Assembly (NCBI GenBank): GCA_002682825.1
Contig: NOKP01000002.1
Location: 5,004,309 to 5,068,308 of the forward strand
DNA length: 64,000 nt
Source of the DNA: Neonectria sp. B-13
Taxonomy: Eukaryota > Ascomycota > Sordariomycetes > Hypocreales > Nectriaceae
Reading direction: 5' to 3'
Part shown: positions 23,706-34,882 of the stretch, piece by piece
How the letters are laid out: each line of letters starts with the position of its first letter
Position numbering within the stretch: position 1 is the first letter of the stretch
The notes under the pieces: generated by a model
What the model was told of the DNA's origin: nothing
Databases searched by the model: none
The model's input: only the letters and a program-made list of their open reading frames with translations
Made by a program: the position numbers and the translations under genes

Positions 23706-25968
23706 ATGGAACGCCCACTCACGCTTATGTCGGAGGAAGGAGGCTTGTCGTGGTCGGACAGCCGCAGTATGTCCTCCGACGAGGCCCAAGATACCGTGCT
23801 TCCGCACTCACCCTCACCGATGGATACCGCGTGGATGGTCACATCCTCGACGACTCAATTACAGGCAGGCCAATTGTCTCCCATCAGCGCCGGGATGGAC
23901 ATGGCTATGGACACATCCTCTGCACCAACCATGGTCCACTCGGCCTCATCGTCCTGCACCGATTCCTGGAGTACGGGATATGTCGAGCGTGACGATGTGG
24001 ACATGGACAACAACTGGGAGCAAGGGTCCGACGACGTCCTCACCATCCCGAAACTGGAACCCATGGATGACGACTTGAGGTTGGCTGACCTAAAAGCCGC
24101 CCCGTTGGCACCGGCCCCCCCATCTGAACCCTTAGCCGCCGAACCAAAGCAAAAGCGACCTCGAGGTCGACCTAGGAAGCACCCTCTTACCCCTATAATT
24201 GGGACGAGCAAAGTTACCAAAGGTCGATCAAAAACCGGATGCATCACTTGTCGGAAGCGAAAGAAGAAGTGCGACGAAGCCAAGCCCCGATGTACGACTC
24301 GATCCTATCTAGACTAATTCTTCTACTGTTTCTAATGCTATATTCTAGGCATGAATTGCGAGAAGAACGCCGTTGTATGCGAAGGATACCATGAGAAACA
24401 AATTTGGAAAAGTGGCAAGGAGAGGGCTGAAGAGGGTATGTTGTTCGATATGGCAGTGGAGTGACAATCTAACCACAGACGCAGAACGCATGCGACGGGA
24501 GAGTCTCCCAGTCATCACTATGCAGCCCATCTTCCATGCCGTCGAGACAGTCGAAGACAAGATCTTCTGGAAGCACTACATCGCCAACTTCAGCAACCTC
24601 CTGACGGTAGAGGGCGAGGCCAAGAACGCGTTCAAGGACATTATCCTGCAGCTCGCCAACACGCACCAAGGCCTCATGCACTCTATTCTTGCCGTCAGCA
24701 GCAAGCACATTGACCTGGATACCCCTTATGGTGCTAAAATTCTCGCGGAAAACCCACAGTCTAGCCGAGAACAATTGCAGCAGCGTTCCGACTACCATCA
24801 CGACGAGGCGATGACGCGACTCTATGAGGATATGGCCCGCTCCGTGGACAGGGACGACCCCGAGTACAGCACGATTCTGTCCGCGAGATATGGACAAATG
24901 CTGTGCTTGCTGCTCCAGACTCGAGCCGAGGGCAACCCTCGGGGCGAACACCGCGTTCACCTCCAAGCCTACCAGGCTCTCATCAAGCACTCTCCACCCG
25001 AGAATCCAGCTTTCCATACCTTCATCACCGAGTTCTTCCAGTACCACATTTACGCCGATGATCTGTTTTGGCACCCCGAGACGATGACCAATCGCCTGTC
25101 CTCGGAGGACTGGGAACCCACCGGACCCATCGACCCCCCTCGACTGATCGGCGTGGCGGATGGCCTCTTCCAGCACCTTTCCCAGATCACCACCATCCGA
25201 AACACCATCCGGGCCAACATGGCTGCCTCCGTCGACCCTCTTGTCGACTACACTAGCCTTTACCAAGCCGCGGAGATCGACGCCGCCATCCGGGAGTGGT
25301 CGCCTCAGTGGCCCCCTGGTGATACCCGTGATAGTGTCGGACTGCTGTACAAGCAGATGATGTGGGTGTATCTTTTCCGAACCATCTACCCGCCCTCCGC
25401 CTCATCGATACGACGATCGACCTTTAGCACGCTGCCCGCGATGCCCCCAGTGTCGATTCCTCCTCCACGAAGAGCCTCTATGATTGCCACCGTTTCTACA
25501 ACTAAGGCTCCGGTTAACGGCGTCCACACGCCTCCCAGTTGTCCGTCATCCCGGAACCCGTCGAGGACCAATTCAATGCACGAACGGGAGTCACAGCACA
25601 CCGATGACGCCCCCAGGGCAACCTCGCCGCCTCCGAGCCGGCGCCCCGCGTATCATGATCGCCGCATCACCCTGGCCGTCGAGGAGTCACTCACCATCCT
25701 AGAGTCGTTCGGCCCTTCGGACCCCTCCCTAACACTTCTCCTCATTCCCTGCCTCCTCATCGGCACGGCATGCTTCGAGAGCCGCCAGCGCGAGCGGATT
25801 CGCACCGCCATCAAGGCTGTCCGTGGCTACACCGGCCTTCGCAGCTGCGACCGCGTGTGTGATTTGCTCGAGGGTGTCTGGGCCGCAATGGAGCAGGGCG
25901 ACTGGATCGCCGTCTGGGACTGGCAAGGCTTGGCCCGACGGATGGGCCTTGACTTCGCCTGCATATGA
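23706..25968 (+). CDS. Zn(II)2Cys6 transcription factor with AT-hook and fungal-specific regulatory domain
   Basis: Exons 23706-24291, 24349-24435 and 24479-25968; 720 residues. Intron 1 (57 nt, GTACGA..TTCTAG) splits the codon of the fourth zinc-cluster cysteine. Intron 2 (43 nt, GTATGT..CCACAG, CTAAC branch) is unusually short. The spliced frame gives the full binuclear cluster: KTGCITCRKRKKKCDEAKPRC, then MNCEKNAVVCEGY. Just before it is an AT-hook-like RPRGRPRKHP, so the protein may contact both the minor groove and CGG-type sites. The C-terminal 480 residues (from about KIFWKHYIANFSNLLTVEGE) resemble the Fungal_trans_2 regulatory domain (LMHSILAVSSKHI). A Pro/Ser-rich linker lies at about 590-640. 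The first ATG in frame is 23706; the frame is open further 5' but without an ATG. The targets are unknown, and no biosynthetic genes lie nearby. Confidence 0.88.
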
Positions 25969-27447
25969 AATCCCTATCTATATTCAACATTAATACGTTA
26001 CGGCCTCGCCTGATCTCCCGCTAATGAGCTTCGGGAGATGCACCAACAACTATCGGGGCCTTTTGCTTCGCAAGCTCGTCCAGACTTCTTGTTGCTTTTC
26101 TATCTCGCTCGACACGCAAATATGGTATACCAGTCTGTTATCATTTGGTTTTTGGTTTTCTTTTTTGTCGCCTTTTCGAAACTCCACTGTCTCGCTTTTC
26201 ACGTGGGATATCCTCGCAACCAACAATACAGATACAAGGTTCGGAGAAATGACACTCAAGTCATGATTCTCCAGAGAACTGTTTCTACTCTGGGGGCAAC
26301 TTCGGTGGCGGGATTTTAATACAGGACACACCTCCGGAGAGGTGAGGACAAGAGGGTTGAGCCCCGACTTCACGGCCGCCGAGGGATTATCGGATCCTTC
26401 CTTGCTGGTCAACAGTCCTTAACAGGACGAGGCCCTGTGGTATGTCATGTTTTACAGTTTTATTTCACCTGCGGCTGGTGAATGGACAGACCAAGGGAAA
26501 GGGTGAGGCGTCTTTATAGCCTGGCTATTCTGGGGAGGTTTCCTGTCTTGATTCTTTGTGTTCCCTCCCCGCCCGGGGAATAAGGCTTCCCGCGGCTAGA
26601 GAATGGGGCCATGAAGGGAGGCCAATTGGGCCTTTGGCTTTTGCTCAGGGAGGCACACTAGATGGTGTTTGTTGTTCATCTTGATGTCGCTGCTGACGTC
26701 TCTTGCTGGGGGAGAGTCGCTGCGATGAACAGGGTAGACCCCTGATGCGGAGCCACTTGATGATGCTTAGTATTATTCCAATGAAGACAATCGCGCAAAG
26801 CGATAGGGACCTGGTACCCTTACAAGAACGCATAATTTGTGTCTGGTATAACTTGATTTGTGACATTTATGCTGCGAAGTATGTCTGCACACAAGAGGGG
26901 GTGATGAACTACGCGATTTGGGGAACTTGAGGGGCAATAGTCATCCCGAAATTGAGATGGTTTATCTTTTCCCTGGTCAACTACTCACATTGGGCCACAA
27001 CGAGCAAAATTTGGCTCCTGAGGTCCTATTTATAATACATCATTTCTCGATTTCTCAAGAGGGCATTGTACAGACAGATGTCAGAATGATGGGGCGCAAA
27101 AGAATAAAGATTGTTGAATTTGTAACACCAGCCAGCGTGCCAGCGAAAGAAACACGTTGCCAGAAACCGCATGCATAACTAAAAGTGCTGACTTACACAT
27201 CATACATACACCCGCGAAACGTGTGCTCCCATCCCAAGTCATACCGGATCAAAACAGTGGCAAGTTGCAATTGCTGCCTCGAGCGAAACACAAAACACGT
27301 CGTCAAAGTAAATAAAGAAAATCCCGTACATCGTCCAGACCAGGGATTGACAGAGGAAACCCATAACACATCACTTTTCCCCCGCAGGTATCCGGCCTTT
27401 GCCCCTGTTGCCTTGCGGCTCTTATAGTCTCCCCCAGGAGTTGTGAA
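25969..27447. other. Convergent 3' intergenic region
   Basis: About 1.5 kb between the 3' ends of the transcription-factor gene (+) and a hypothetical gene (-). Only short ORFs without codon bias; no repeat or RNA gene recognised. Confidence 0.35.
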
Positions 27448-28688
27448 TTAGTTGGCTCGTCTTTCGCCTTCAAAGTAGAATTTGCCCAGAGGTTCGCCAC
27501 TGCGACCAGGCCCTACTAGATCAGCCGGTCCTGCCCTCGTCTCGCCGCTGTCTAGTCTTTGTACGATCCTCTCGGCCGTATCCCGGGTTCCGCCAGGCAG
27601 GGATTGCGACTGTGATGCTGGAACAGGCCCTTGGAAGGTGGTGTCGACAAATGAGTCATGTTCGTATGGATGTCCCGGGTAAGGCGGATCAGCTGCCACC
27701 CCATCCACCATGCGCGCATCTCGGCGCTCCTGCATAGCTGAGGCACTCACGGGCATATCACCACCCATTGAGGTATCCCGTTCGCGTCGGGTATCGCTCA
27801 TGCCCGAATTTGCCCGCTCGAGACCCCAGATGTGTTGCGCAGTGGCCGACCCCGGTGCAGGCCGGCGGTGGTAGATGGGCCCGGAGACGGTGCTGCCAGC
27901 ACCCTCGCCGAAGCCGACAAGAGAGGCAGAGCCGTCGTCACTCATACGATCTTCATAGGCGCCGACGGAGTGAGCGGCCATACCGTCGAGATCCTCGTCC
28001 ATAGCGTCGGGATACCCGCCCATGCTGGCGACGGAGTCAGCCTCGCGATAATTGGTGCCGGTGCTCAGCATGTCCTCGTCACGGTCGCCGGCGGTGGTGC
28101 GCTCATCGTCGCCGTCATCAATGTGACTCTCAGTGGCGCTCGCGGTGCCAACAGTGCTCATCTTTGTGACGGCGACTGGCTGGCCGTTGCTGTCGAAGTA
28201 GGCGGGGGTCAAGCGCTGAGTCGCGGGGTAGTTGGGCGGGAAGCCGGTCGTCGAGGTCGGCGTAGTCTGGGGTGAGATGGAAGAGGCGCCGCCAGCGGCA
28301 GACCCCGGGGGTGGGGCGCGGAGGGTCGAGACACGTTCGAGGCCGGCGAGACGGGAAATGCGATCGGCGCGCTCGGCCTCGAGGCTCGTGGTCGAGGGAT
28401 TGTGGTGGTGACCGCGGCTGAGAGAGCCCGGAGGGAAGTGGCCGCGATGGCCATCCTTGATGGCGGTAGTGGACAGGGCGGAGAGAGAGGTGGTGGTGCT
28501 AGTGGGCGTTCCGCTGAAGAGCCAAAGATGATGTGAGTTTCGAAGCTTGAATCGCGACATGGTCATATGTCGCGGGGGGAGGATAGGAAGAGCAGAGAAG
28601 ATGGGACGCACGGTACCTCAGACGGAGTGTCTGGTCTCGAGCTCGGGGGCGGGAGGTTGATGAAAGTCGGATGCGACGCCTGCGCCAT
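27448..28688 (-). CDS. Acidic, low-complexity protein of unknown function, two exons
   Basis: Proposed exons 28617-28688 and 27448-28545, with a 71-nt intron (donor GTACCG at 28616, acceptor TTCAAG ending at 28546). This gives 389 residues starting MAQASHPTFINLPPPSSRPD and joining PSE to LRNSHHLWLFSGTPTS. The alternative, starting in the exon 2 frame at the nearby ATGs (28557 or 28563), loses a start with a good context and a well-formed proline-rich N-terminus. The sequence has Ser/Thr-rich N-terminal stretches, a coiled SLEAERADRISRLAGLERV segment, and acidic repeats (DEDMLSTGTN, MDEDLDGM, DRMSDDGSAS). It ends in GKFYFEGERRAN. No catalytic motif, signal peptide or membrane segment is visible. 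I do not recognise the family. Confidence 0.65.
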
Positions 28689-29755
28689 GATGGGTGGGAG
28701 GCGATCTTGGGAGATCTGGAGAAGGATTGGGTGTGGTTTCTTTGTGCGGCGACGTCGAAGCTGAAGGCGGAGGGACGACGAGGGAATGCGCAGCGGGGTG
28801 GGAAGGCGAGCTGGACCCGATGAGTCGAGGAAGCGGGAAGCTGCGCGCGAGGTAGCTGGATGAAAGAGACGATGGGGAGATAGCGGTCGAGGCAGAGGAG
28901 ATAGATGGAAGTGGAATTGGGAGGAGAAGAGATGATGGAGCGGATTGAGATTTTGGGTGATGGTGGTGAATGATGCGATAGGATAAAGAGGAAGGCACTG
29001 GCCGTGCATGACTGGCCATCCCTCAAGGCAGGCACGCATTGAAGCCCTGGAGAGCTCCACTGTATCGGGTCCAGTCCTCGGGGCCGGTCAGCTGCAGTAC
29101 CACGCCCGCCTACTTACGGCGCCTTCGCATACCTGGACGTTCTAGCGGTAGTGCAGTGCTACAGCGTGCCGCAGCCTAGGCAGAGAGGTAGAGCTTACCA
29201 CAAGGGTGGACGAAGTCTAAACCCCAGCCGTGAAACTGCTCATCCGAAGCGCACCATTTCTGTAAGCTGTAGCTTGATTCGTAGAACCAAAGAAAAGCCA
29301 TTGAAGCACCAGTTATCGAGGACGTCCAACCGAGTACTGGGCTTCATCCTGTTCCTGCTTTCCATCTGATGCTGGACCTGATCAGGGACTTGGGAGTGGG
29401 TGTTGCTGGTAGCGGGGGGCAGCGGGGGTTGATTGGGCACCTTGCGGTGGAGGCGTGCACCGATGGCGGGGTGGGTGCTTATGACGTCGACCGTGTTGTG
29501 ATTGGACCCTTAGGGGTTTCTCAGGCTTTGGGGGGTAATGATCTGAGCTAGATGGGTAGCAAGATGGGTAGCAGAAGAATCAATAGAACTGGCAGTGCTC
29601 TAGTCTACCTAGGTAGTAGTCTATCTAGATATTTACTCTAACTCTCCATCCATCTGTCGCTGTATCGAGACCACTCGCAGCCCTGGATAGTCCAGCTCAC
29701 CCATCCATCCGACCACCCCCGTCTTGTATTGTCCACACACCACACTCTCTCCCAC
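28689..29755. other. Intergenic region
   Basis: About 1.1 kb holding the 5' leader and promoter of the preceding minus-strand gene (purine-rich on the plus strand at 28690-28990, so a pyrimidine-rich leader) and the 3' flank of the Dabb gene. No gene seen. Confidence 0.35.
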
Positions 29756-30183
29756 TCAAAAAATCCCCGGAGTAAAGTCAATCACCTGCGCCTTCTCCAG
29801 CAGAGACCCCAAGCCCTTGATAAACCCCAGGTGCGCCGGGTCCTTGGTGACGTAGTATTCGCGGTCCTCCTCGCTCGCAAACTCGACCACGAAGGCGTGC
29901 GTGATGCCGCCCTGCAAGCCCTCGGTGCTGTTGTCCGCGCCGCCCTTGAACGACACGATGTACGGCTTGCCCGTCGAGGGGTGGAGGCAGCGGTCTTTCA
30001 GGGAGAGCATGTCGTCGTTGACCTGGAGGGCCGCAGTTAGCCCGTTGTAGCACAAGCTGGAGGGGGGTCAAGCTGTAGAGAGCGAAACAGAGAGAGAGAG
30101 ATATGTGCCCGTACTGTCTTAACTTCAGTAGCCGACAGCTCAGCCTTGAACTGGAAAAGGACGATATGTGTGATTGGCGCCAT
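29756..30183 (-). CDS. Stress-responsive A/B barrel (Dabb) domain protein
   Basis: Exons 30115-30183 and 29756-30022, joined by a 92-nt intron (donor GTACGG, acceptor CTCCAG); 111 residues. The start MAPITHIVLFQFKAELSATE is the usual first beta strand and helix of a Dabb domain (IVLFKFK-like). The rest fits as well: MLSLKDRCLHPSTGKPYIVSF, a Gly-rich turn, GGITHAFVVEFASEEDREYY, and DPAHLGFIKGL near the C-terminus. The length is that of a single-domain family member. These proteins are dimeric ferredoxin-like barrels; some plant and bacterial members respond to stress or act as cyclases. No catalytic residue set can be read here, and a cytosolic location is likely because no targeting signal is visible. 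Confidence 0.88.
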
Positions 30184-30783
30184 GGTGACTGGACTCTCGA
30201 CTTTTCTAGTATGTGCAATGCTTGATTTGCCTGTTATTTGCCTGAAAGCTGAGAGTTTGAAAGATGTCTACAATAAGTATAGCAGAAGATGTCTATTCTT
30301 CCCGCACTTCATAACCCCGCGCCAGCTCCGAAAGCGGGGCCGCGATCCCGTTCCTTCGGACATTTACTAGTTCCGTCCGCCAACAGCTCGGACGCTTTAT
30401 GGTGTTAAATGTGTGGATTAGGTTTTATTCAACTTTGTGTAAATAAATAAAAAGCGGTACAAAAACGGTTATTATCCCCAGAGCCCCATTTTCTTCATTC
30501 CCCAGGGGTCTCATTTCTTTCTGCGGTGGTTCGTTCCATTTTTTTCTCTCTCCAGCGCGCCCCATTTTGCTCACAAATGAAATGTCTCAGCGCCACAATG
30601 CACTGGGCTTGTTCTTTATTACCGTCCATTCCTCCGGCATGGCACCGCTGCCGCCGTAGGTCCCAAACAAGAAGCAATCGAAATGCCAATTTGCTTTATA
30701 AAACTCCAGACACCCAGAAGTAAAAACTACCCCTCTCCCGAGAAATGTCGATGCGATGTGTATGTGGTTGTGTCACGGTCCCA
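30184..30783. other. Intergenic region
   Basis: About 600 bases between two minus-strand genes; AT-rich at 30400-30480. No gene seen. Confidence 0.35.
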
Positions 30784-31227
30784 TCACAGGAATGCCATGC
30801 CCGTCATCATCAGGCCAAATGCCAGGCTGAGGACAACGAAACCCGGGTCCATGAGCGAGACGGCGCCGCCGTTGAGGTCGGGAGCTACCGTGGCCTGTAC
30901 CGAGGCCACCCAGGTATCTTTGGCCGCCGTGGTTGTGGAGGTCTTGGAGGCCTTGGTCGCCTTCTTCGTCTCCGAGCCAGTAGCGGTGCTATCGTCGGTG
31001 GACTCGTCGTCCTTGTTGTCCTTGTCGTCGCTTGTGCCCGTCGCATCGGAAGTATCCGTGGTCTTGTCGCTCTTGTCGTTCTTGTCGCCCTTGGTCGTTA
31101 CGTCCGCCGTAGCCGTGGCTGTGTCTGCGTCTGCGGAGACTGCTGTGTCCGAGGAGTCGGCGGCGCGGGCTGCCACGCCGGTGAGGATGAGAGCCAAGGG
31201 CAGGACGTGCTTGAGCTGGACACGCAT
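30784..31227 (-). CDS. Small secreted, GPI-anchored-type Ser/Thr/Asp/Lys-rich protein
   Basis: 147 residues from the ATG at 31227. An N-terminal signal peptide is clear (MRVQLKHVLPLALILTGVAA, likely cut before or after ARA). The mature part is a low-complexity tract of Asp, Thr, Ser, Ala and Lys (KGDKNDKSDKTTDTSD, DDKDNKDDESTDDS) with no cysteine. A short segment with a small-residue cluster (DLNGGAVSLMDPG) is followed by a C-terminal hydrophobic tail (FVVLSLAFGLMMTGMAFL) without a charged cytosolic end, which is the layout of a GPI attachment signal. A cell-wall or plasma-membrane location is inferred; heavy O-mannosylation of the Thr/Ser tract is likely. Upstream ATG-free frame extensions were ignored. 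Not a recognisable effector family. Confidence 0.78.
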   Translation of the reverse strand: MRVQLKHVLPLALILTGVAARAADSSDTAVSADADTATATADVTTKGDKNDKSDKTTDTSDATGTSDDKDNKDDESTDDSTATGSETKKATKASKTSTTTAAKDTWVASVQATVAPDLNGGAVSLMDPGFVVLSLAFGLMMTGMAFL

Positions 31228-33118
31228 GATGTCGGTTTTCGAAGGTAGGGTTGGGGATGTAGATGTGTGAATCTGTGCAAGGTCGTTCGGTGGTACGGTC
31301 CAAATGTGGATAAGTGTCGTCGTCGAGAATGGATCGTGGTGAATGTGAAGAAGGATTTTGCGGATGCTTTTGTCGATACAGGTTGGACGAGAGACGATAA
31401 AAGAAGAGAATAGAAGAGCAGCGGAAAGCCCAAAGGAAGAGACGAAGTGGAAGAGAAAAACAACGAATGGGTCGAGTTCAACGAAGGACTTTACAGGGGA
31501 GGAAGTGAACGATGCGAACAAGGTGGAAGGCGGAAGGAAGAAGTTGCCAGCAGGGGATGATGCTTCCTCCACAACAGCCCTGACAAGAGTCACCCCAGCG
31601 CAGTTCTTGGCACAAGCAAGGCGTTGGCAATGGTAAGGCAGCCTCAATGCCGGCGTGCGTGCAGTGCAGTGCACTAAGCAGCCAGGGGAGTACGCGTAGG
31701 CTACTCCATATAATTAGCACACGCGCTGCAGGGCCCCCTTCCGATCCGGGGGTTTGGAGTCGGGTCTTGCACGGGCAACAAAGGTCACAGGAGGCGTCGA
31801 CGAGGAAATAGGGGCGGACGGCTCGAGCGGCCGAGGCAGCGGAAGCAGAGTGAAGGACTGGTTTACTGGGATGAGTGGGTAGTAGGGTCGAGTGCCAGTC
31901 CTAGGGACGTCTCAGCCAAGGGCTTACTTGGAACGCCTAGTTACAGGGCAGGTTCGGTAAGAGAGAGTCCTTGTTTTATTTGCGACGCCTCTGGTTGAAG
32001 TTTCGAGCTGTGTCTCCCCCTTGTTGCCGTTGCAGTTGCCGTTGCAGTTGCAGTTGAATAGGAGAGTGAGTGACCTGTGTCACCCCATCAACATGGCGGC
32101 CTGTCTCCGTTGGCTTCTTCAGTTTCCTGCCGCCACCAACATCGACTCGACAACCAGCCAAACCTTCCTATCAGGAGGCGTCGCCTTGTTTGTTGTGCTT
32201 CCCACCAAGCCTTCGTATATGCAGACGGCGGGAAACGGATGACAAGAGAGAAACCAGAGAGCCACTGACGACGACGCATTCCCCTGCTGACGTATGCAAC
32301 TTGACTGGCTCTCGCGGGACGAAATGCGACCAGGCCAATCGGGGCTTGCGCCGCCTCGTCGTATCCCGATTTATACAGGGCCGAAAAGACTCCACTTGTA
32401 CACGCCCCGAGGACAGGACGCTTCTGCACACTCTGCGTGACGTGACGCTTCGTGACGTGACGCTTTCTTTCGTAGCTCCGGACGACGATGCACGATGAGG
32501 CCGCCTTTGCACTCATCCGTCCAATCTACCCGCAAAGCCCCCGGCTGCCGACCCGGCCAAACTTGCCGCGAGTGCCGCCTCCGCCCACCCCCGATACGAT
32601 CCCGCCGCATCGTCTTCGGCGCCGTCTCCAAGTTGTGCGGTCCGGCGACTTTAGCGGTGGGGACGGGGGAAGAGTGCTCCGTCCTTGGTATCCCATCCTC
32701 GTCATCACCAGCCTCCAGGTTTCGTGCGTTGAGGCTGAGCGTTTAGCCTTGTTCGGTTGGTTCTTCATCGCGCATGTCTGGATCCGCACCGCAAATGCTC
32801 GTTCGTGCGAAGAGGACAATCATCCCGGCTCACTCCCGGGACCTTCCTTAATATGCTCCGTTGGCCAGCTCCAATTGGATCCAAGTGTGCCTGAGCTATG
32901 TCGTAAATCTACCAACGAAAGCCAGAGCCTCTTGATGTCGAGACTAAGCCAAACACACCAGTTCTAAGCAGGATCGTTGTCCTAAGTCTACAATCTCTAA
33001 CCCTATTTATCCCATCTATTCCATTCATTCCACTCAATTCATGAACCCTTGCTCTCATCCTTTCCTCATACTTCAATGCTGATGCGGGAAAAATTCCGCA
33101 CCACACACTGAGTTACAT
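31228..33118. other. Intergenic region upstream of the GPI-type protein gene
   Basis: About 1.9 kb with no credible gene. It holds the promoter of the GPI-type protein gene and a perfect tandem 15-mer at 32436-32465. Confidence 0.35.
32436..32465. repeat. Perfect 2 x 15-bp tandem repeat with TGACG motifs
   Basis: CGTGACGTGACGCTT occurs twice head to tail. Each unit contains two TGACG half-sites, near matches to the CRE/ATF-type bZIP core. A regulatory role is conjecture. Confidence 0.6.
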
Positions 33119-33196
33119 AACGAAGATGCCAATAGCGCTATTAGGAATCGAACCTAACCCTCGCTATGTACCCCAACGGTCAACCACTACCTCCGT
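33119..33196 (-). other. tRNA-like / SINE-head-like element directly after the MFS stop codon
   Basis: Read on the minus strand, the element has a perfect B-box (GGTTCGATTCC, 33144-33154) set in a perfect 5-bp T-stem with a 7-nt loop (33141-33157). About 35 nt upstream is a partial A-box/D-arm (GGTAGTGGTTGACC) with a 3-bp D-stem. An anticodon-stem-like pairing (CGTTG with TAGCG) is present but lacks U33, and no 7-bp acceptor stem forms. A palindrome AATAGCGCTATT sits at the 3' end of the T-arm, and a TTTTT lies about 55 nt further on. It therefore is not a working tRNA gene as far as I can fold it; a degenerate tRNA or the head of a short retroelement fits better. Confidence 0.5.
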
Positions 33197-34882
33197 TTAA
33201 GTCGTGTACCGATAATGCGGGCTCTCGTCCCCGAGTTCCATCAGCTCCTCGTCGTCCATCCCCCGGTGCTTCTCCTTCATCTCCCCCGCAGCGCGCAACT
33301 GGTTCTCCCGCCGGTACCAGTACCACAGGAACCCGTAGATGATGGTCCCCAGGCCGACCATGCTCAGCGTTACGGCGTGTCCGCGGATGTAGCGAGGCTT
33401 GTCGTCGGCGGGGCTGTTTTCGGCCCGTGTTAGCAATGTCTTCTCTCGAGCGAGGGTCACGGTCCGGACTGACTAGATAAAGGCCGACATGATGCCTGCG
33501 GCGTTGCCCCAGGTTAGCTGCATTCCCGTCCCTGTGGTCCGCTTCCCGTAACGTGGTGAATTCGTCGGTAGCTACACGACAAGTCACGTCAGTCGCCTCT
33601 TCAGCACATTAAGGTGTGCACATGGAACTCACCCAAGCCAGCGGCAGGCCAACGACAACATACAGTCCGCCCGCAACAAGGAAGCACCCAAAGTAGTGCA
33701 CGCCCGAGGGCACGTCGGCCAGCAGCACCGCGTAGCCGATGACACTAACGGCGCCGAAGATGACGCAGAACAGCCCGCGGCGCTGCATCCGATCCGACAT
33801 GTACGCCGTCGTCATGTAAACCGCGGCGCCGAGGAAGTAGCACGGCACGGTGAGGAGCTGGACCTCGGCGGTCGTCCATTCGCCGAGATCGTTGATGATG
33901 GTGGGGAGAAAGGTTGAGAAGCCTGCAGTTGTTAGTTCACGTCCGAATCTCGGTGTCCTCCGTCCACCTCTAAACGTGCGACAGACAAATGGAAGGTAAA
34001 CCCACCGTAGAGCATGGTGTCAACGCCAAACTGCGCAACGCAAAACGCCCAGACCTTCCAGTCCTTGAAAGCCTGCATCATGTCCGCGGTGCTAAACTCG
34101 CGACTTGACGCCGTATTCCCATACTCACGGGCATGGCGTACGCGCATCAAGGCCCTCTCCTTCTCGTCGAGGAAGTACGCCGTGTCCGCGTCGTTGGGCA
34201 GCGCAAAGTACGTTACGATGCCGATGACGAAGCTCGGGATGCCCTCGATGATCATGATCCAGCGCCACCCACTCTTCCCGTGCAGGCCGTCCATGTGCCC
34301 GATGCCGTACGCCAACAGTCCGCCGAGAGCACCCGCCACGGCGGCGCTGACGAACAGGTAGCCCACGCGTAGAGCCAGCTCACGCTTGGTGTAGAAGAAA
34401 GTCAGGTAGACGGTCAGGCCAGGGAAAAGGCCGGCCTCGACCGCACCCAGGAGTAGACGGCAGGCGAGCAGGGCGCCGTACGAGTTGACGAGCCCCGTGA
34501 GAGTAGCGATGATGCCCCAGGCGACGGCGATGAAGGCGATCCAGCGGCGCGGGGTGAAGAGCTTGAGAACGAGGTTGGAGGGCACCTCGAAGATCAGGTA
34601 GGTGACGAACAGGATCGAGACGGAGACCTGGAACTGCTGCGACGACAGGCCGAGGTCCTCCTCGAGTCCGTAGAGCCGCGCGTTGCCAATGTTGACCCTG
34701 TCTAGGAAACTGAAGAGGTAGAGGGCCATGATGAGCGGGATGATGTGCAGATCCAGCTTCCGAACGAGCTGCCTCTCCGCTTCCGCTGTCTCAAGACCCA
34801 GCTCATTGCGCGGCTCGTCGCTGAGACTGTGAGCCTGCCCCGGCGGCGTTGTTCCGCCTTCGGACTTGCGACTTACTTCCAT
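33197..34882 (-). CDS. MFS transporter, anion:cation symporter (Dal5-like) family
   Basis: Four exons: 34006-34882, 33633-33922, 33474-33571 and 33197-33413; introns of 83, 61 and 60 nt, all GT..AG, with phases that agree. 493 residues. The N-terminal cytosolic part (about 45 residues) is followed by the ACS-family signature around TM1 (LYLFSFLDRVNIGNARLYGL), then TM2-TM6 with SILFVTYLIFEVPSN, RLLLGAVEAGLFPG and GWRWIMIIEG. After the central loop come LYGFSTFLPTII (across intron 1), WLPTNSPRYGKRTT and GNAAGIMSAFIYPADDKPRY (across introns 2 and 3). Twelve membrane segments are expected. Relatives carry organic anions such as allantoate, nicotinate or other carboxylates across the plasma membrane; the substrate here cannot be read. 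It stands alone, with no pathway genes beside it. The stop codon is one base before a tRNA-like element. Confidence 0.9.

Noticed and set aside
28499..29060. Overlapping minus-strand ORFs of 130-180 codons upstream of the acidic protein
   Set aside because: They arise from a pyrimidine-rich 5' leader; only the 24 codons 28617-28688 are kept as exon 1.
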